Shown in pieces: positions 37,880 through 48,300 of a stretch of DNA of 64,000 nucleotides. The DNA is from Rallus limicola. Taxonomy: Eukaryota > Chordata > Aves > Gruiformes > Rallidae. Under the pieces are notes generated by a model. That model did no database searches and was not told where the DNA came from. It saw only the letters and a program-made list of their open reading frames with translations. Made by a program: the position numbers and the translations under genes. How positions within the stretch are numbered: position 1 is the stretch's first letter; each line of letters starts with the position of its first letter. The stretch lies in assembly GCA_022605955.1 (NCBI GenBank), contig JAKCOZ010000039.1, positions 2,542,001 through 2,606,000 on the forward strand, in the 5' to 3' direction.

Positions 37880-40424
37880 GCCGGGCGGGGGGGGAGGGAA
37901 GGGGGAGTGTTGGGTGTTGACACCGTTAAACGCCTTCACACAGCAAAAAGCAACGTGTCCAGTGTTGGGAGTCAGTTTCCAGGAGGAGACACTTATTTTT
38001 CCCTTCTTCTGTAGTCAGGCTGGGAATTGCCCCCCTTGTAGTGGGACAGCAAAGCTGGCCAGGGCTGGGGTTCCCTGCTGCCACCCTGCTTTGTGGGGTG
38101 TGGGGACAGTGGGTGCCTTTCAGCTGTTACAAAAGGAGGGGGCTGTCTAATCTGGCCAGGAAGAAAGCTGCGGTATGGTGGCTTTGTGGTTTGTTTAAGC
38201 AACTCGGAGACCCTCCTTCCAACCGAAGGAAATCATGTCACCGGCATCCTCAGAGAGCGATAAAATCAGATTTCCCTTTTCAGGGCCGTCTGGTCCCGCT
38301 CTTGGGCTTTTCTCCATTGTGCAAACACACACACACACACACACACACCAAGCAGGGAGGGCTAAAAATAGTCTTTGGGTAGCTGCTTGGGAGATTTCAG
38401 GCTATCGGAGAGGTCAAGGCTAGGCTGTCTCTGGCCCTGAACTTGGCGAGGTGACGTGAAGTACGGACTCATGCCACTGCCAGGCTTCCCTCTAGATGGC
38501 TGTGCCACGCTCTGCTCACTCGCGGTGCTGGTCCGGGGCCCCTGGTTTTATTTGTACAACCAGTTTGAAACAGCAGCTGGGGGAGAGGCACGCTTTGCCC
38601 AGCTGTGCTTGCTGCAAGGAAAGCAGCAGCCTTGGAGATACCCACGGTCAACTAAGTTTACCCCCTTCCCTGTTAAGGGTTTGTAGCCCTCCCAAGTACC
38701 TTTTCAGTAGCTTCATTTTTGTGGTGTGAAGTTGAACAAACACACCTCTCCCCCCCCCAACCCCCCCATCCTTCACTGCCCTCTGCAGTTCTCAAGCCCC
38801 GAAGCTGCTGCTGGAGATGCAGCTGTGATAGGGAAAACAGCTGTATGGGCGTTCTGGTAACACGGAGCTGACACCGAGCGGATCAGCCAAGGGAAACCCG
38901 AGAATTTTGCCTGGAGAGATGGAGGCGTCGTGGGAGGAAGGCGGCGAAGCTGATTCCCGCGAACACATTACCCTATTAAAGGGTGACATTTAAACTGACT
39001 GCTGGCACCCGAAACTCAAGCTCGGGAGGCAGATGGATCGCAGCCCCTCCGCCTGGAAACGCACCGGAGTCCCGGACGCAGCACCCAAACCCGTTTCCTT
39101 CTGTCTACAGGGCTCAGATAAACAAGGAGCACCACCTCTTCCCGCCACCCACTCCTCCACCTCCCCCTCCCCTAGTAAGGGCCAGGATTTGGGTCATGTT
39201 TATCACTTCATCGCTGCATTTGTTAAAGAGTACATCCATGAATGCCGTTTTAAGGTTAACCACTGTGCTGTTTCCCTTTACAAGACTCTAATTTCAGCTA
39301 AACCACTCGATCCTTTACCTGGTAACCTGCTGATAAAATACATAGTCTTTGTTGGAAATGCCACATCATTCTTCTTTGTATCTGCTCGCAAGCAGGCTTT
39401 TTATTGTAATGGGGGCAAAGGGAGATTTAGGTGAAGAACTGCATGATAAAGGGAATAAAAACAGTGCCCAGACCTCTCCTTTGCTCTCAGAACACAGAAA
39501 AAGAGCAGCAGGATAAGGGAAACTATTTGCTGCAGGTTTTGAATCTGTGTGAGTTAATTAGTTATGCAAATTGTCAGAAGTCACTGAGAAGCCCTGTTCC
39601 TACGGCTGTTCTGAGAAATAACTGGTGGACATCAAATGGAGCCACAACTTCTCTGCCAGGGTTTGGCTTTTCTGTGTGAAATTTCAAGTTTTCATAAAAC
39701 CCTTTCCTTAGCCCACAGCTCACTTTGAAATGGAAAACCTCCTCCTGACTCCAGTAAGGGTTGTACCAGGTCCTCCGTGATGGAGGTAAATAAAAGAAAT
39801 AATAGAAAACGTAAGGCTCATCCTGCCTTCTTCCCAGAGAGATCCCATGGCTTTGGACTCAGACTACACACAACAGATGCCTTGCAAAGTTCTAGACCTG
39901 ACTTTCATGTTCTGTATGAGACCTGAGTCCTGACTTTACCGTTCCTGTGAAATGTGTGGATGGGTCCTAAGGCGTTTGCAAAGTGACTCTCTATTTTGAT
40001 GACTTCTACTGGTTTACACCTTTTCACTCTGAAGCATGTAACGCATCTTTGTAACCTGAGGGTTACAGGATTGTCTTGGCAGCTCCTGAAACAGCCACAA
40101 GTGATGTAGTTACGCTCTTTAGCAGCGCTATGCACACATTTTGTTAGATTTTGGCTTTCTCCTTGGTAAGTAAGGAAGTCATGAAAGAAAAACGTCGCTA
40201 ACTGGATCTGCAGAGGGAATTCAGACAGGCAGATCTGAAATTCATTTGCTTAGTGTGGGGAGCCCTGTTAAAATCTACAGTTATCACTAACCACCAAAAT
40301 TAGGAAAGATTTGATAACAACTTAAACATGACAAAAAACACATTGCTAACCTGACACATAGAGCACTCATCCAGATCCCTGCAGAAAACTTTTCAAGATG
40401 TAGGAAAAAAAAGGTACTACCCTT
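37880..40424. other. Unique DNA downstream of the second CpG island
   Basis: No separate gene recognised; if the upstream exon is used, this is part of the first DGKH intron. It contains a (CA)12 tract at 38,325-38,348 and C-rich runs near 38,746-38,767. The repeat-free stretch at about 39,170-39,380 looks like a candidate conserved regulatory element. Frames near 37,488-38,150 are island-derived shadows. Confidence 0.55.
38325..38348. repeat. (CA)12 microsatellite
   Basis: Twelve uninterrupted AC units, downstream of the second CpG island. A likely length-polymorphic marker. Confidence 0.95.
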
Positions 40425-41035
40425 CATAGAATCATAGAATCATAGAATGGTCTGGGTTGGAAGGGACCCCAAGGATCAGAGTGCTCCAACCCTCCTGCCA
40501 CAGGCAGGGCCACCAGCCTCCAGGCCTGGATCTACACAAGGTTGCCCAGGGCCCCATCCAACCTGGCCTTGAACACCTCCAGGGATGGGGCATCCACCAC
40601 CTCTCTGGGCAGCTTGTTCCAGCACCTCACCACTCTCATTGTAAAGAACTTCCCCCTAATATCTAATCTAAAGCTTCCCTCCTTTAGCTTTAATCCATTC
40701 CCCCTTGTCCTGCCATTGTCTACTCTTTTAAAATTCCCCTCCTGTTTGTATGCTCCCTTCAGGTACTGGAAGGCTGCAATGAGGTCCCCCCACAGCCTTC
40801 TCTTCTCCAGGCTGAACAAGCCCAGCTCCCTCAGCCTCTCCTCGTAGGGGAGGTGTTCTTCATGGCCCTCCTCTGAACCCTCTCCAACAGTTCTACATCT
40901 TTCTTGTATTGGGGTCCCCAGATCTGGACACAGTACTCCAGATGGGCCTCACAAGGGCAGAGAAGAGAGGGACAATCACCACCCTGGCCACCCCTCTCCT
41001 GATGGAGCCCAGGATACCATTGGCCTTCTGTTTAT
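40425..41035 (-). mobile_element. CR1 LINE, longest young copy
   Basis: Minus-oriented CR1 3' region of about 610 bases. It opens with three ATAGAATC/ATCATAG-type units (40,427-40,448), which are the CR1 3' microsatellite in reverse. It extends further 5' than the copies at 3.1 and 33.4 kb, through the CTCAGCCTCTCCTCGTAGGG block near 40,832-40,851, the TCTGGACACAGTACTCCAGA block near 40,923-40,942, and ATTGGCCTTCTG at about 41,019-41,030. The ORF2 C-terminal frame is open for about 95 codons (40,819 down to 40,532) but with a small deletion relative to the 3.1 kb copy. Confidence 0.96.
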
Positions 41036-41539
41036 AGATGGTAAAGTGACCTAGAGAAAAAGAGGTAAATACACTTGTTATGAAGGGAATCGGTATTGGA
41101 TCTGGAATACTTTATGTTCCTGGAATCAAGGAATTAATCTGCTCTATAACCTGTAATCCCCAGCACAGCCAAAGTGCACATGTATTCAGGTTTTTTTTGT
41201 ACATTGCATTTTAGTGACACATATCCTATTTTTGGGACTGGAATGGGGTTGAGTTAAAATGCTCTAACAGTGCATGTGTGTACCCAGCACTTTGGGATTC
41301 TCTGAACAGAAAGGGCAGATCATCAGCTGATACCAATTGCCGTAGCACAAGTGATGTCAGTGGAGCTGTTTTGTCTCAGTTGAGCATCTCCTTAGGAATG
41401 GCAACCCTTCTCTAGGTTTTCACCAGCCTTCCCCTTGCTTCAGCTAGGATATTTAAGGCCATTACTAAGAAGCATGAAATTGAGCATGCTAAATGAAAGA
41501 TGTAGTGCATGCAAATACCATGTGTGCTTTTAATGAACA

Positions 41540-41672
41540 TCTCTGGAGATATTCAAGACCTGTCTGGATGTCTCCCTGTGCAATATGAGCTAGGGAACTT
41601 GCTTTGGCAGGGGGGTTGGAGACGATCTCTCGAGGTCCCTTCCAACCTCTATGATTCTATGATTCTGTGATT
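41540..41672 (+). mobile_element. CR1 LINE 3' end, older copy
   Basis: A plus-oriented CR1 3' end containing CTGGAGATATTCAAGACC, the GGCAGGGGGGTTGGAG block, TCGAGGTCCCTTCCAACC, and terminal ATTCTATG/ATTCTGTG units up to about 41,670. It is of a different subfamily from, and older than, the copy 500 bases to its left, and lies in inverted orientation to it. Confidence 0.92.
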
Positions 41673-44379
41673 TAGCCCCATGTTCTTCAAGAGCCAGTGG
41701 TCCCTTTTGTGCCATGGCATTCATAGCCATATTCGCTGCCTTGAAATCTGCTCATCAGTACTGCTGGTCTCAAGTCTGACATCGATCCCTTGGGTAAACT
41801 TCAGCTGTGAGATGAGAGGGGTGGAAGTTTGGTTTCTCCATTTTGAAGAACTTGGTACATATCAGCTGACTACAGGTTTTAGGGCTTGTAATTTTACAGA
41901 TTGCACTACACACTTCACAGAAACCATAATCCCACTGAGTTGTACCTGAGGGACTCTTTCTACCAGGTACAGATTGAGTTCGTTACTACTAAAATGAAGT
42001 TACCTGAGAAAACATTCCCAATACTTCAAAATTTTGTCACAGCACTCTCAAGTTTGTCAAGATGCGATGCAAAAGACTTGCTTGGAAGAAAACAGGCTGG
42101 TGCATTCCCTCCTTGTAACCCCATTTTTGAGTTTGGGCAGGAGAGAACATCACAATGGGTCAGCCCACAGTGCAGAAAGTGTGCAGAAGCTAGGGATGAT
42201 AATTAAGCTCTGAAGTTGAACAGAAGTTGAGGGATTGTATTTATTACCCATTTCACCTGAAGATTTTTTTTTTAACTGGTTATTATGTATTTGAGATGAA
42301 CCTGGTGAAGGAAATCTGAGTTGTCTGTGCAGATACCTAAGCAGGTTTCTAGCTTCAACTGCTGGCATTGTACTAGCTACTGGCTGTCATATGTAAAAAC
42401 CAAATTATTAACTTTTATTTTATTTTTCCATCTAATATATGACGAAACAATGTATTTAGATCCATTGCTAAGCAGTCCACTGTTTTATAAAACTCAAGAA
42501 GTATTTTTAAATTAACTTGCAGTGTAACCAATTGTAAAAGTGCTCTGAAAACAAACCAGATTAGTGTCTTGCTCTGGAAGATGCTGGTGCTGTGTGTTAT
42601 GCCAAAACCTCAGTGGAAGGCTGGTTTTGAAAATACATGTGAACTGCCTACAGTCTTTAGAATTGAGGTCTAAATGGAACAAGCAGCCAGATGATATTTT
42701 ATTTAAACCCACCCCGAACACTCAAAGGTCCAAATTTGCCATCGATAGAGTCAACTTCTGGGGTCATCAGTAGAGTCAACTTCATGATCTCCCCGAGGTC
42801 AAAGCTTTCCCCCTCGCTGTCTCATTGCTCCTTCCCAACTGAATTTGGAAAGGTATTCCCCATGGGTGGAATGTCTACTTGCAAACAATTTTGCACATAA
42901 CTTCACACAGGATCCTAGTCCTGTGATACAAATCCACAGCAGTCACATGCACAGATATTTGGAAAGCTATTTTCCCCATGCGGGAACGAATCTAGCAGTA
43001 ACTAGTGTTGTTCAGCTAGTGCTGTTTAGTTCAGTTGAGTTTTAAATGGAGTTAGTCAGTTCCTCAAATCACAGTCACAATTACATGTAATACACGTTAG
43101 CATTAATTAGCAGAGCATCTTGTCCTCTTGCAATGTTAAATTGTCATCTACCCTCAAAAGACTCAAGGAATTACAGTGAGACCTATTCTGGCATCATTTG
43201 CCACTCCTAAAAATAAGGTGAAGAGGAAAAAAGGAGGATGGAAGGAACAAATGTCTGTAAACTTTGCTCTTAGCCTATCTCTCTTAGCTGTGCCCTAAAT
43301 TAATTAACTGTACAGCAGTATGTACTTGCAATTGCCCAAGTCTGATCCCACTGTTTTGGAAAAGGAGGACGCTCCCTCGGGTGAAGAGACAAGACAGAGT
43401 TAGTTTCACAGTTAGCCTGCAAGGAAAAGGGACTACGTGAGAACTTAATCTATTTTGAGACGTGGTATTAACTGTAGGATTTAGGCCTTATTATTATTCT
43501 AATAGGGACTGTAGCTAATACAACGGAAATCCCTTTAGAATCTAACTTAATAGAAATTTTAACTTTTTTTTTTTTTTGTTATGTAACTTTTGACAGTATA
43601 ACTAAAGTGATCCTATGGGATGGAGGGTGGTGGAATTGCATTTGAAGTACCTGATGCAGTTAAGACAGAACTGAGCAACCAAACTGGCAAGATTTCATGA
43701 AGTATTTATTTCCCCTACTACGAGTAAAAGTCCCAATAAAAGGAATGGGATGCTCTGGATTACGTGGAACTAAGATAGTGGCAAGGTGTCTGCAGTGTAG
43801 GACAGGTTGTACGCTGTGGGTTTGGTTTGGTTTCTCATTGTATTCTCATTGTACTGCGGCATCGTATTAGCGTATTAAGAGATGTCAGTTCCCTTTCTAG
43901 AAATATAAATAGACTTGTGGGAATATAGAAGCCGCAAGTATTGATTGCTTTCTTATGTTTAATCTGGTCCGTGCAGCTCGGAGTTGTGTGTTTTATTTAG
44001 TATTGCTGTGATTTAAATGCTTATTTTGAACACTGACTGCATACAAGCCACAATAATTTCGAAGTCCCACAATTCAGAACATGTGGTGACATTTCAAGAC
44101 CGCGTGAGCTGCCAGATCCGAGATGAAAAGGGAAAACTGACCCTTTCCCTCCCTGAAAGTAACAGCTCCTCTTCTACAAGGACGAGAAGGAACATAACAC
44201 TAAGACAATTTTAAAAAGTGGGAGAAAACAACTGGAAAGCAATGTATGCATTTGCCAAAACTGTCCAACGCTTTGACGCTGACGGATACCGCGGGAGCGA
44301 GCGGATGGAGGTGTGGATAAGGAACCCATCGCATTAGATGCCGTACATCCATCCAGACCGCAGAACACATCCCGGGCTC
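41673..44379. other. Unique DNA before the DGKH CpG island
   Basis: No gene recognised. A poly-T tract lies at about 43,564-43,577. Frames up to 101 codons (41,901-42,206) show no known domain. It would be intronic in any transcript starting at the 37.4 kb exon. Confidence 0.55.
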
Positions 44380-45004
44380 CCCTGGGCGTGCAACGCGGTC
44401 CTCACCTGTGACGGGAGAGCACACAGGAAGGCCACCCGTGTTCGGAGCTGGACGGTTTTCACTGTGCTTGCGTGAGATGTTTGAAAGCTTGGCTTTCCAC
44501 CTCCTGCGGACCGTCACCTGGTTCTGTTAAACCTCGGGGAGGGCGCCAGGTGCGGGGCGTGAAAGGCAGGCGCTCAGGTACCAGAGGGTCAGGTCCCACC
44601 TCACCAACTCTGCTCACCGGGGCGCGGCGGGACGCGGGGACGTGCGGGGAAGCCAGAGCCGGTGCGGGGGGTGCCGGGGGTCCTCCCCACCCGCTTTTCC
44701 CCAGCCTCGCCCCTCGGACTCACCCCGGCGCAGCGGCGCTCACCTGCGGAGCGCTCCCCCCCCCCCCAACCCTGAGCCAGCCCGGTCGGCGGGGCGGCAC
44801 CAGCACCAGCCGTCGTTCGCTGCCCCCTGGAGCCGGCGGCCGCTCCCGGCGGCTCCCCAGCGGCAGGGTCGCAGGGGGCCGGGCCCGTCCGCCCTGGCTC
44901 CGCCCGCCGGCGGGTGGCGGCCTTCCAGCCCCCCGCGAACGGGGAGCGGCGCCGGCCGTGGCCGGGCTGGGGCGCGGCCCTTCCCCCGTCAGAGGGGGCG
45001 GCGG

Positions 45005-45015
45005 AAGATGGCGGC
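45005..45015 (+). promoter_or_regulatory. YY1-type site AAGATGGCGGC
   Basis: The sequence AAGATGGCGGC is the canonical YY1 motif on the sense strand. In TATA-less CpG promoters this motif usually sits just downstream of the transcription start in the sense orientation, as it would here about 200 bases before the DGKH ATG. It also supplies an upstream ATG at 45,008. Binding is inferred from the motif only. Confidence 0.6.
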
Positions 45016-45235
45016 CAGGCGGCCCGCTCCGCCAGAGCCCGGCTTGGTCCCCGCCGCCACCGCCTCCGTCTCCTCCCCTCCGCGCCGCCTCTTTCCCCAC
45101 CCTCCCTCGCCACCTCCTCCTCCTCCTCCTCCTCCCCGGGGAGGGGAGCGGCAGCGGCTGCCCTGGCTGAGCCGGGCTCGTGTGCTCTCTCTCGGCAGGA
45201 GTCCGGGAAGATGGCCGGGGCCGAGGCGGGGATGA
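45008..45235 (+). other. uORF overlapping the DGKH start codon
   Basis: The ATG inside the YY1-type motif opens a 75-codon frame that is arginine- and proline-rich (a run of prolines comes from the CCT tract). It stops at 45,235, beyond the DGKH ATG at 45,211 and in a different frame. If transcription starts upstream of 45,008, it would compete with the main start unless bypassed by leaky scanning. Its context, AAGATGG, has a purine at -3 and G at +4, hence strong. There is no sign that the peptide itself matters; a regulatory role is inference. Confidence 0.45.
45113..45135 (+). repeat. (CCT)n tract in DGKH 5' leader
   Basis: About seven and a half CCT units some 75 bases before the DGKH ATG. 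It makes the proline run of the overlapping uORF and lies just upstream of the acceptor-like sequence. Confidence 0.9.
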
Positions 45236-45381
45236 GCAGCGCCGGGATCCCGCAGCAGCCCCAGCCCCAAACCCCGGCGACGGCGGGGCCGGCGGAGGAG
45301 TCGTCGGACAGCGAAGGAGAGCACGAGGGCCCCCAGAAACTCATCCGGAAAGTGTCCACCTCGGGCCAGATCCGCAGCAAG
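45211..45381 (+). CDS. DGKH: DGKH first coding exon (diacylglycerol kinase eta N-terminus)
   Basis: This encodes the N-terminal 57 residues of diacylglycerol kinase eta, a type II DGK that phosphorylates diacylglycerol to phosphatidic acid and so tunes PKC/Ras-Raf signalling. The frame starts MAGAEAGM at 45,211 with a good context (AAGATGG). It passes through a Pro/Gln/Ala-rich disordered stretch and an acidic [10 protein letters not shown] block (residues 31-40). It ends with [17 protein letters not shown] (41-57), the segment that precedes the PH domain in the eta and delta paralogues. The donor is CAGCAAG|GTAAGG (GT at 45,382), phase 0. Eta is preferred over delta because of the MAG start, the EGPQKL wording and the divergent VWA8 neighbour. 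The PH, C1, catalytic, accessory and SAM regions are in exons beyond the window. An acceptor-like CTCTCTCTCGGCAG ends at 45,198, just before the ATG. Confidence 0.92.
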
Positions 45382-48300
45382 GTAAGGGGGGCAGGAGCCG
45401 GCGATCCCCGCTGCCTCCGGGACAAGTTTCTCCATCCCCAACCAACAGCGGGGTCATCCCGGAGCTGGGGGTGGCCGCTGCATCCCGCTCGCATCCTCGG
45501 GAGCGACGGCGGCGGGGGAGGGGGGGGGTAGGAGGGTGGGAGGCAGCCGTGCCTCTTCCTTCCTTCCCTCTCCCCTCCTCCCAAGTCCAGCTGTTGAGTC
45601 CACATCTGTCCCCGGCTGGCAGGAAGAGCCCCCCGGGGCGGCGGGGCTCTGCGGGGCCGGAGGGGAAGCCGCCTGCCCCGGTGGCCGGCAGCCGCCCTGC
45701 CCTGCCTGTGGCGTCCTGGGTGTGGGGGGAAGCGGCGGGCTGCCCCCCTCCGGCTCCTCTTCCTCGGTGGCGGGCACCGCCGCGGCGGGGATCCCGCCCT
45801 GCCCCCCCCTTTCTCCCCCCCACCCCGTCCCCAACAGCGCGGGTGGGCTGTTTCAGCGAGCCCTTCCTCACTAACTTTTCGTTCCCTCGCCCCGTCTTCT
45901 TCACCCCCGGCCCGGGGGGCCGCCGACGTGCGCCCCGCCGGAGCGGCGGGTAGGGAGCCCGCGGTGGCACATCGGGCTCCCGTTTGGGAGCGGGAGTGCC
46001 GCGGGGCGGAGGGGGGGGAAGCGCCGCTGTCGCTTTGCGAAGCACCTCGCGGGGCAGGAGCGAACTTCTGTACATCCTCGGTCGTGGGGCTGGGTCCGTA
46101 AGGCAGCTGTCACAACTTCAGGTTAATGCGGGTTTTTTTGGCTGACTCGGGCTGCCGGAGGCATCCTGGTGGAATTAACTTTTTGATGGAGGGTTTATTT
46201 ATATCGCGGGTTTTTTTCCTGCACATTGAACTTCAACAAGCGTGCATTTAAATCACCAGACCTGACTTGCTTTTCTGCGTAGAAGGATCCCGCGGCTTTC
46301 TTCAAAGCGTGGTCCGCATTCAGCGATGGGGTCTGTAGAAGACCCCTCAGGAGGGAGAGAGCCTGTGGGCGCAGTGACATCGAGATCGGGTTTTTTTTTT
46401 TTGCCGTAAGCGTCTTGTTTGAGGAGCAAAGTGCAGGCCCGGGGAGATCACACTTAGGGTTTGATTTGTGCACAATAGGTCATGTGTTGTTTCCTTTACA
46501 GAGCACCCATTAAAGTTAGTCAGGAGCTGTTTGTGGAGTCCTGTCAGATTGTTGCTGTTCTTCCTTCGCCCGCTACATCCAAAAGGCAGCCGCCTTCAAA
46601 CAGAAAGCATTGATTGTTGAACTGTAGCTTTATGCCAGGATGCGAGGGGGAAAGCAATTTTTTCCTGAAACCTGCTAAGCTCGTTGTGTCATCTCCTTTT
46701 ATTGCTGGATGTTCATTTTGCGTTTGCAGATGTTAGGCCTGGGCTGAAGGGTTGCTTATAGTAAATCATGTGCAACTGTTGCACCGTGTTGAATGCCTAG
46801 CCCTACACAAACTTTCAGCTGTAGCACTGCGCCCGTGTGGTGGTGGTCTTCAGAAAGTTTTAACAAGTGACAGAGTGTGGTGCCGGGTGAGCGGTAGCGG
46901 TGTTACGCCTGTCCATGGGTGTGCGGTTATAGGGCTTGATACCTGCGTAAGGAAAACGTGGATGGTGTACGTTAACTGGGACAGGTTTGGAAGCATGGAA
47001 TTCCAGCCAACTCTTACCAACTGTTAGCAGTCGGAAGCTGTGATGCCCTGAAGTTCTAAGACAACTCTTTAAGCGATGCTTGTGCTTATCTTCGTTTACA
47101 TCTCTGTTCTATTTCTGTGAATCAGATATATATAGGAAAAGCTGACTGCTGACATAATCGGCGCCATAAAACGATGCTGTACTGTTGCAATTTACAATAA
47201 TATGCAACCCCGAATATAAACCTCTTTCCATTTAATTAAAAGCAATATGTCTTTGTTAAAGATGAGACCCATGTTAAATAATTCAGTAGCACTTTATTTT
47301 ATAACTCGCGATGCATTATTTAAAAGTAGCTATTTTTAGACAAGACAACTCCCATTTAGTTTAAGGGTGTTGTATGTTTGCTGTTGTAGTAGTTGGTGAT
47401 CAGTGGTTACATGAAACCACTAGAGCGAGGCACATCAGGGAGCTGCTCTTTTGCCCAGCTAGTCCCTTTCATTCAAATTAGATTTGTTAAGCTTCGCTTA
47501 CTTTGCGAACGGGTTTGTAAGCTAAGGTTTTAATTAAATGGATTGGGTTTTTCTTACAGCTAAGAATAGACTTTTGAAAGAACCCAAAACATGTATAATA
47601 ACATTTATCATTGGTGCTTGAGGGCCGTTCAACGCCGTGCTGTTTTTCTCCAGAGGTTGCTTATATATTCACTTGAAACATTTCAGCAAGGCGATATTGA
47701 TTCCTTAGCTCAGAACTATACCCAAAAGTCTCTGCTGGTAATTGTTTTTATTTTACTTAAGGAAAATGTTATTTTTAGATGTTTTGGTACAGTTGATCAT
47801 TTGTGAAAGCTACCATATGGTAATACTTTGCAGACGGAATCATTCAGGAGTGGATTTTCTTTTAACATGTGTATAATAAGATTTAGCAAATGCATGTGTA
47901 AGAGCAAGCCCCTTTCGCCAGCACAAAGTCTAAAGTTTTCTAACACCTGTGGTCCTCAAATGGACCCTCTTTCAAGCTTTGCCCTCTTCTTCCTAAATAC
48001 AAACAATTAATTGTTTGGGTGGGGGCAGGAGGTTAAAACCAGAATGGGATAATGGAAAAAAAAAAAAAAAAGAAAAAGAATAGTGTATTGGCAGATGTAA
48101 CCACACTGAGGTTCATTGCTTGTTGGTGATACACTAATCATATGCCTACAGTTCTACTTAGAATGCCGTTGTCCAGTTTTGCTGTCACTTGTCCCTGTCG
48201 ACCAGCAGCTTCCTCTGCAAATTGCTTGCTTGATTTCAGTGAAACTACTTTTTCAGTAAATTGTTATGGGAAGCGGGTGGGGGACAGAGCCAGATGCTTG

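Larger units (their letters stand above)
36560..37880 (+). promoter_or_regulatory. DGKH: CpG island, likely upstream DGKH promoter
   Basis: A dense CpG island, about 8 kb upstream of DGKH exon 1, with no other gene assigned to it. On the plus strand it includes a strong splice donor (37,479/37,480), which marks a first exon transcribed toward DGKH. No TATA box is clear. It contains G-rich tracts, including 15 consecutive G at 37,683-37,697. From memory, human DGKH also has more than one annotated first exon; I could not verify positions. The alternative is an independent non-coding transcript starting here. Confidence 0.6.
44380..46090 (+). promoter_or_regulatory. DGKH: CpG island, main DGKH promoter
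   Basis: A CpG-dense block about 1.7 kb long surrounds the first DGKH coding exon. GC-box-like cores are frequent (for example GGCGGGGCGG near 44,787-44,796), there is no TATA box, and a YY1-type motif lies at 45,005-45,015. A (CCT)n tract at 45,113-45,135 lies between that motif and the start codon. Long frames on both strands (up to 334 codons) are GC-bias artefacts. The transcription start probably lies just upstream of the YY1 motif, which is inferred from where such motifs usually sit. Confidence 0.85.

Noticed and set aside
44601..45605. 334-codon minus-strand frame and several 100-250 codon frames over the DGKH island
   Set aside because: They overlap the well-supported DGKH exon in antisense and other phases and have low-complexity composition. 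They are shadows of the CpG island.
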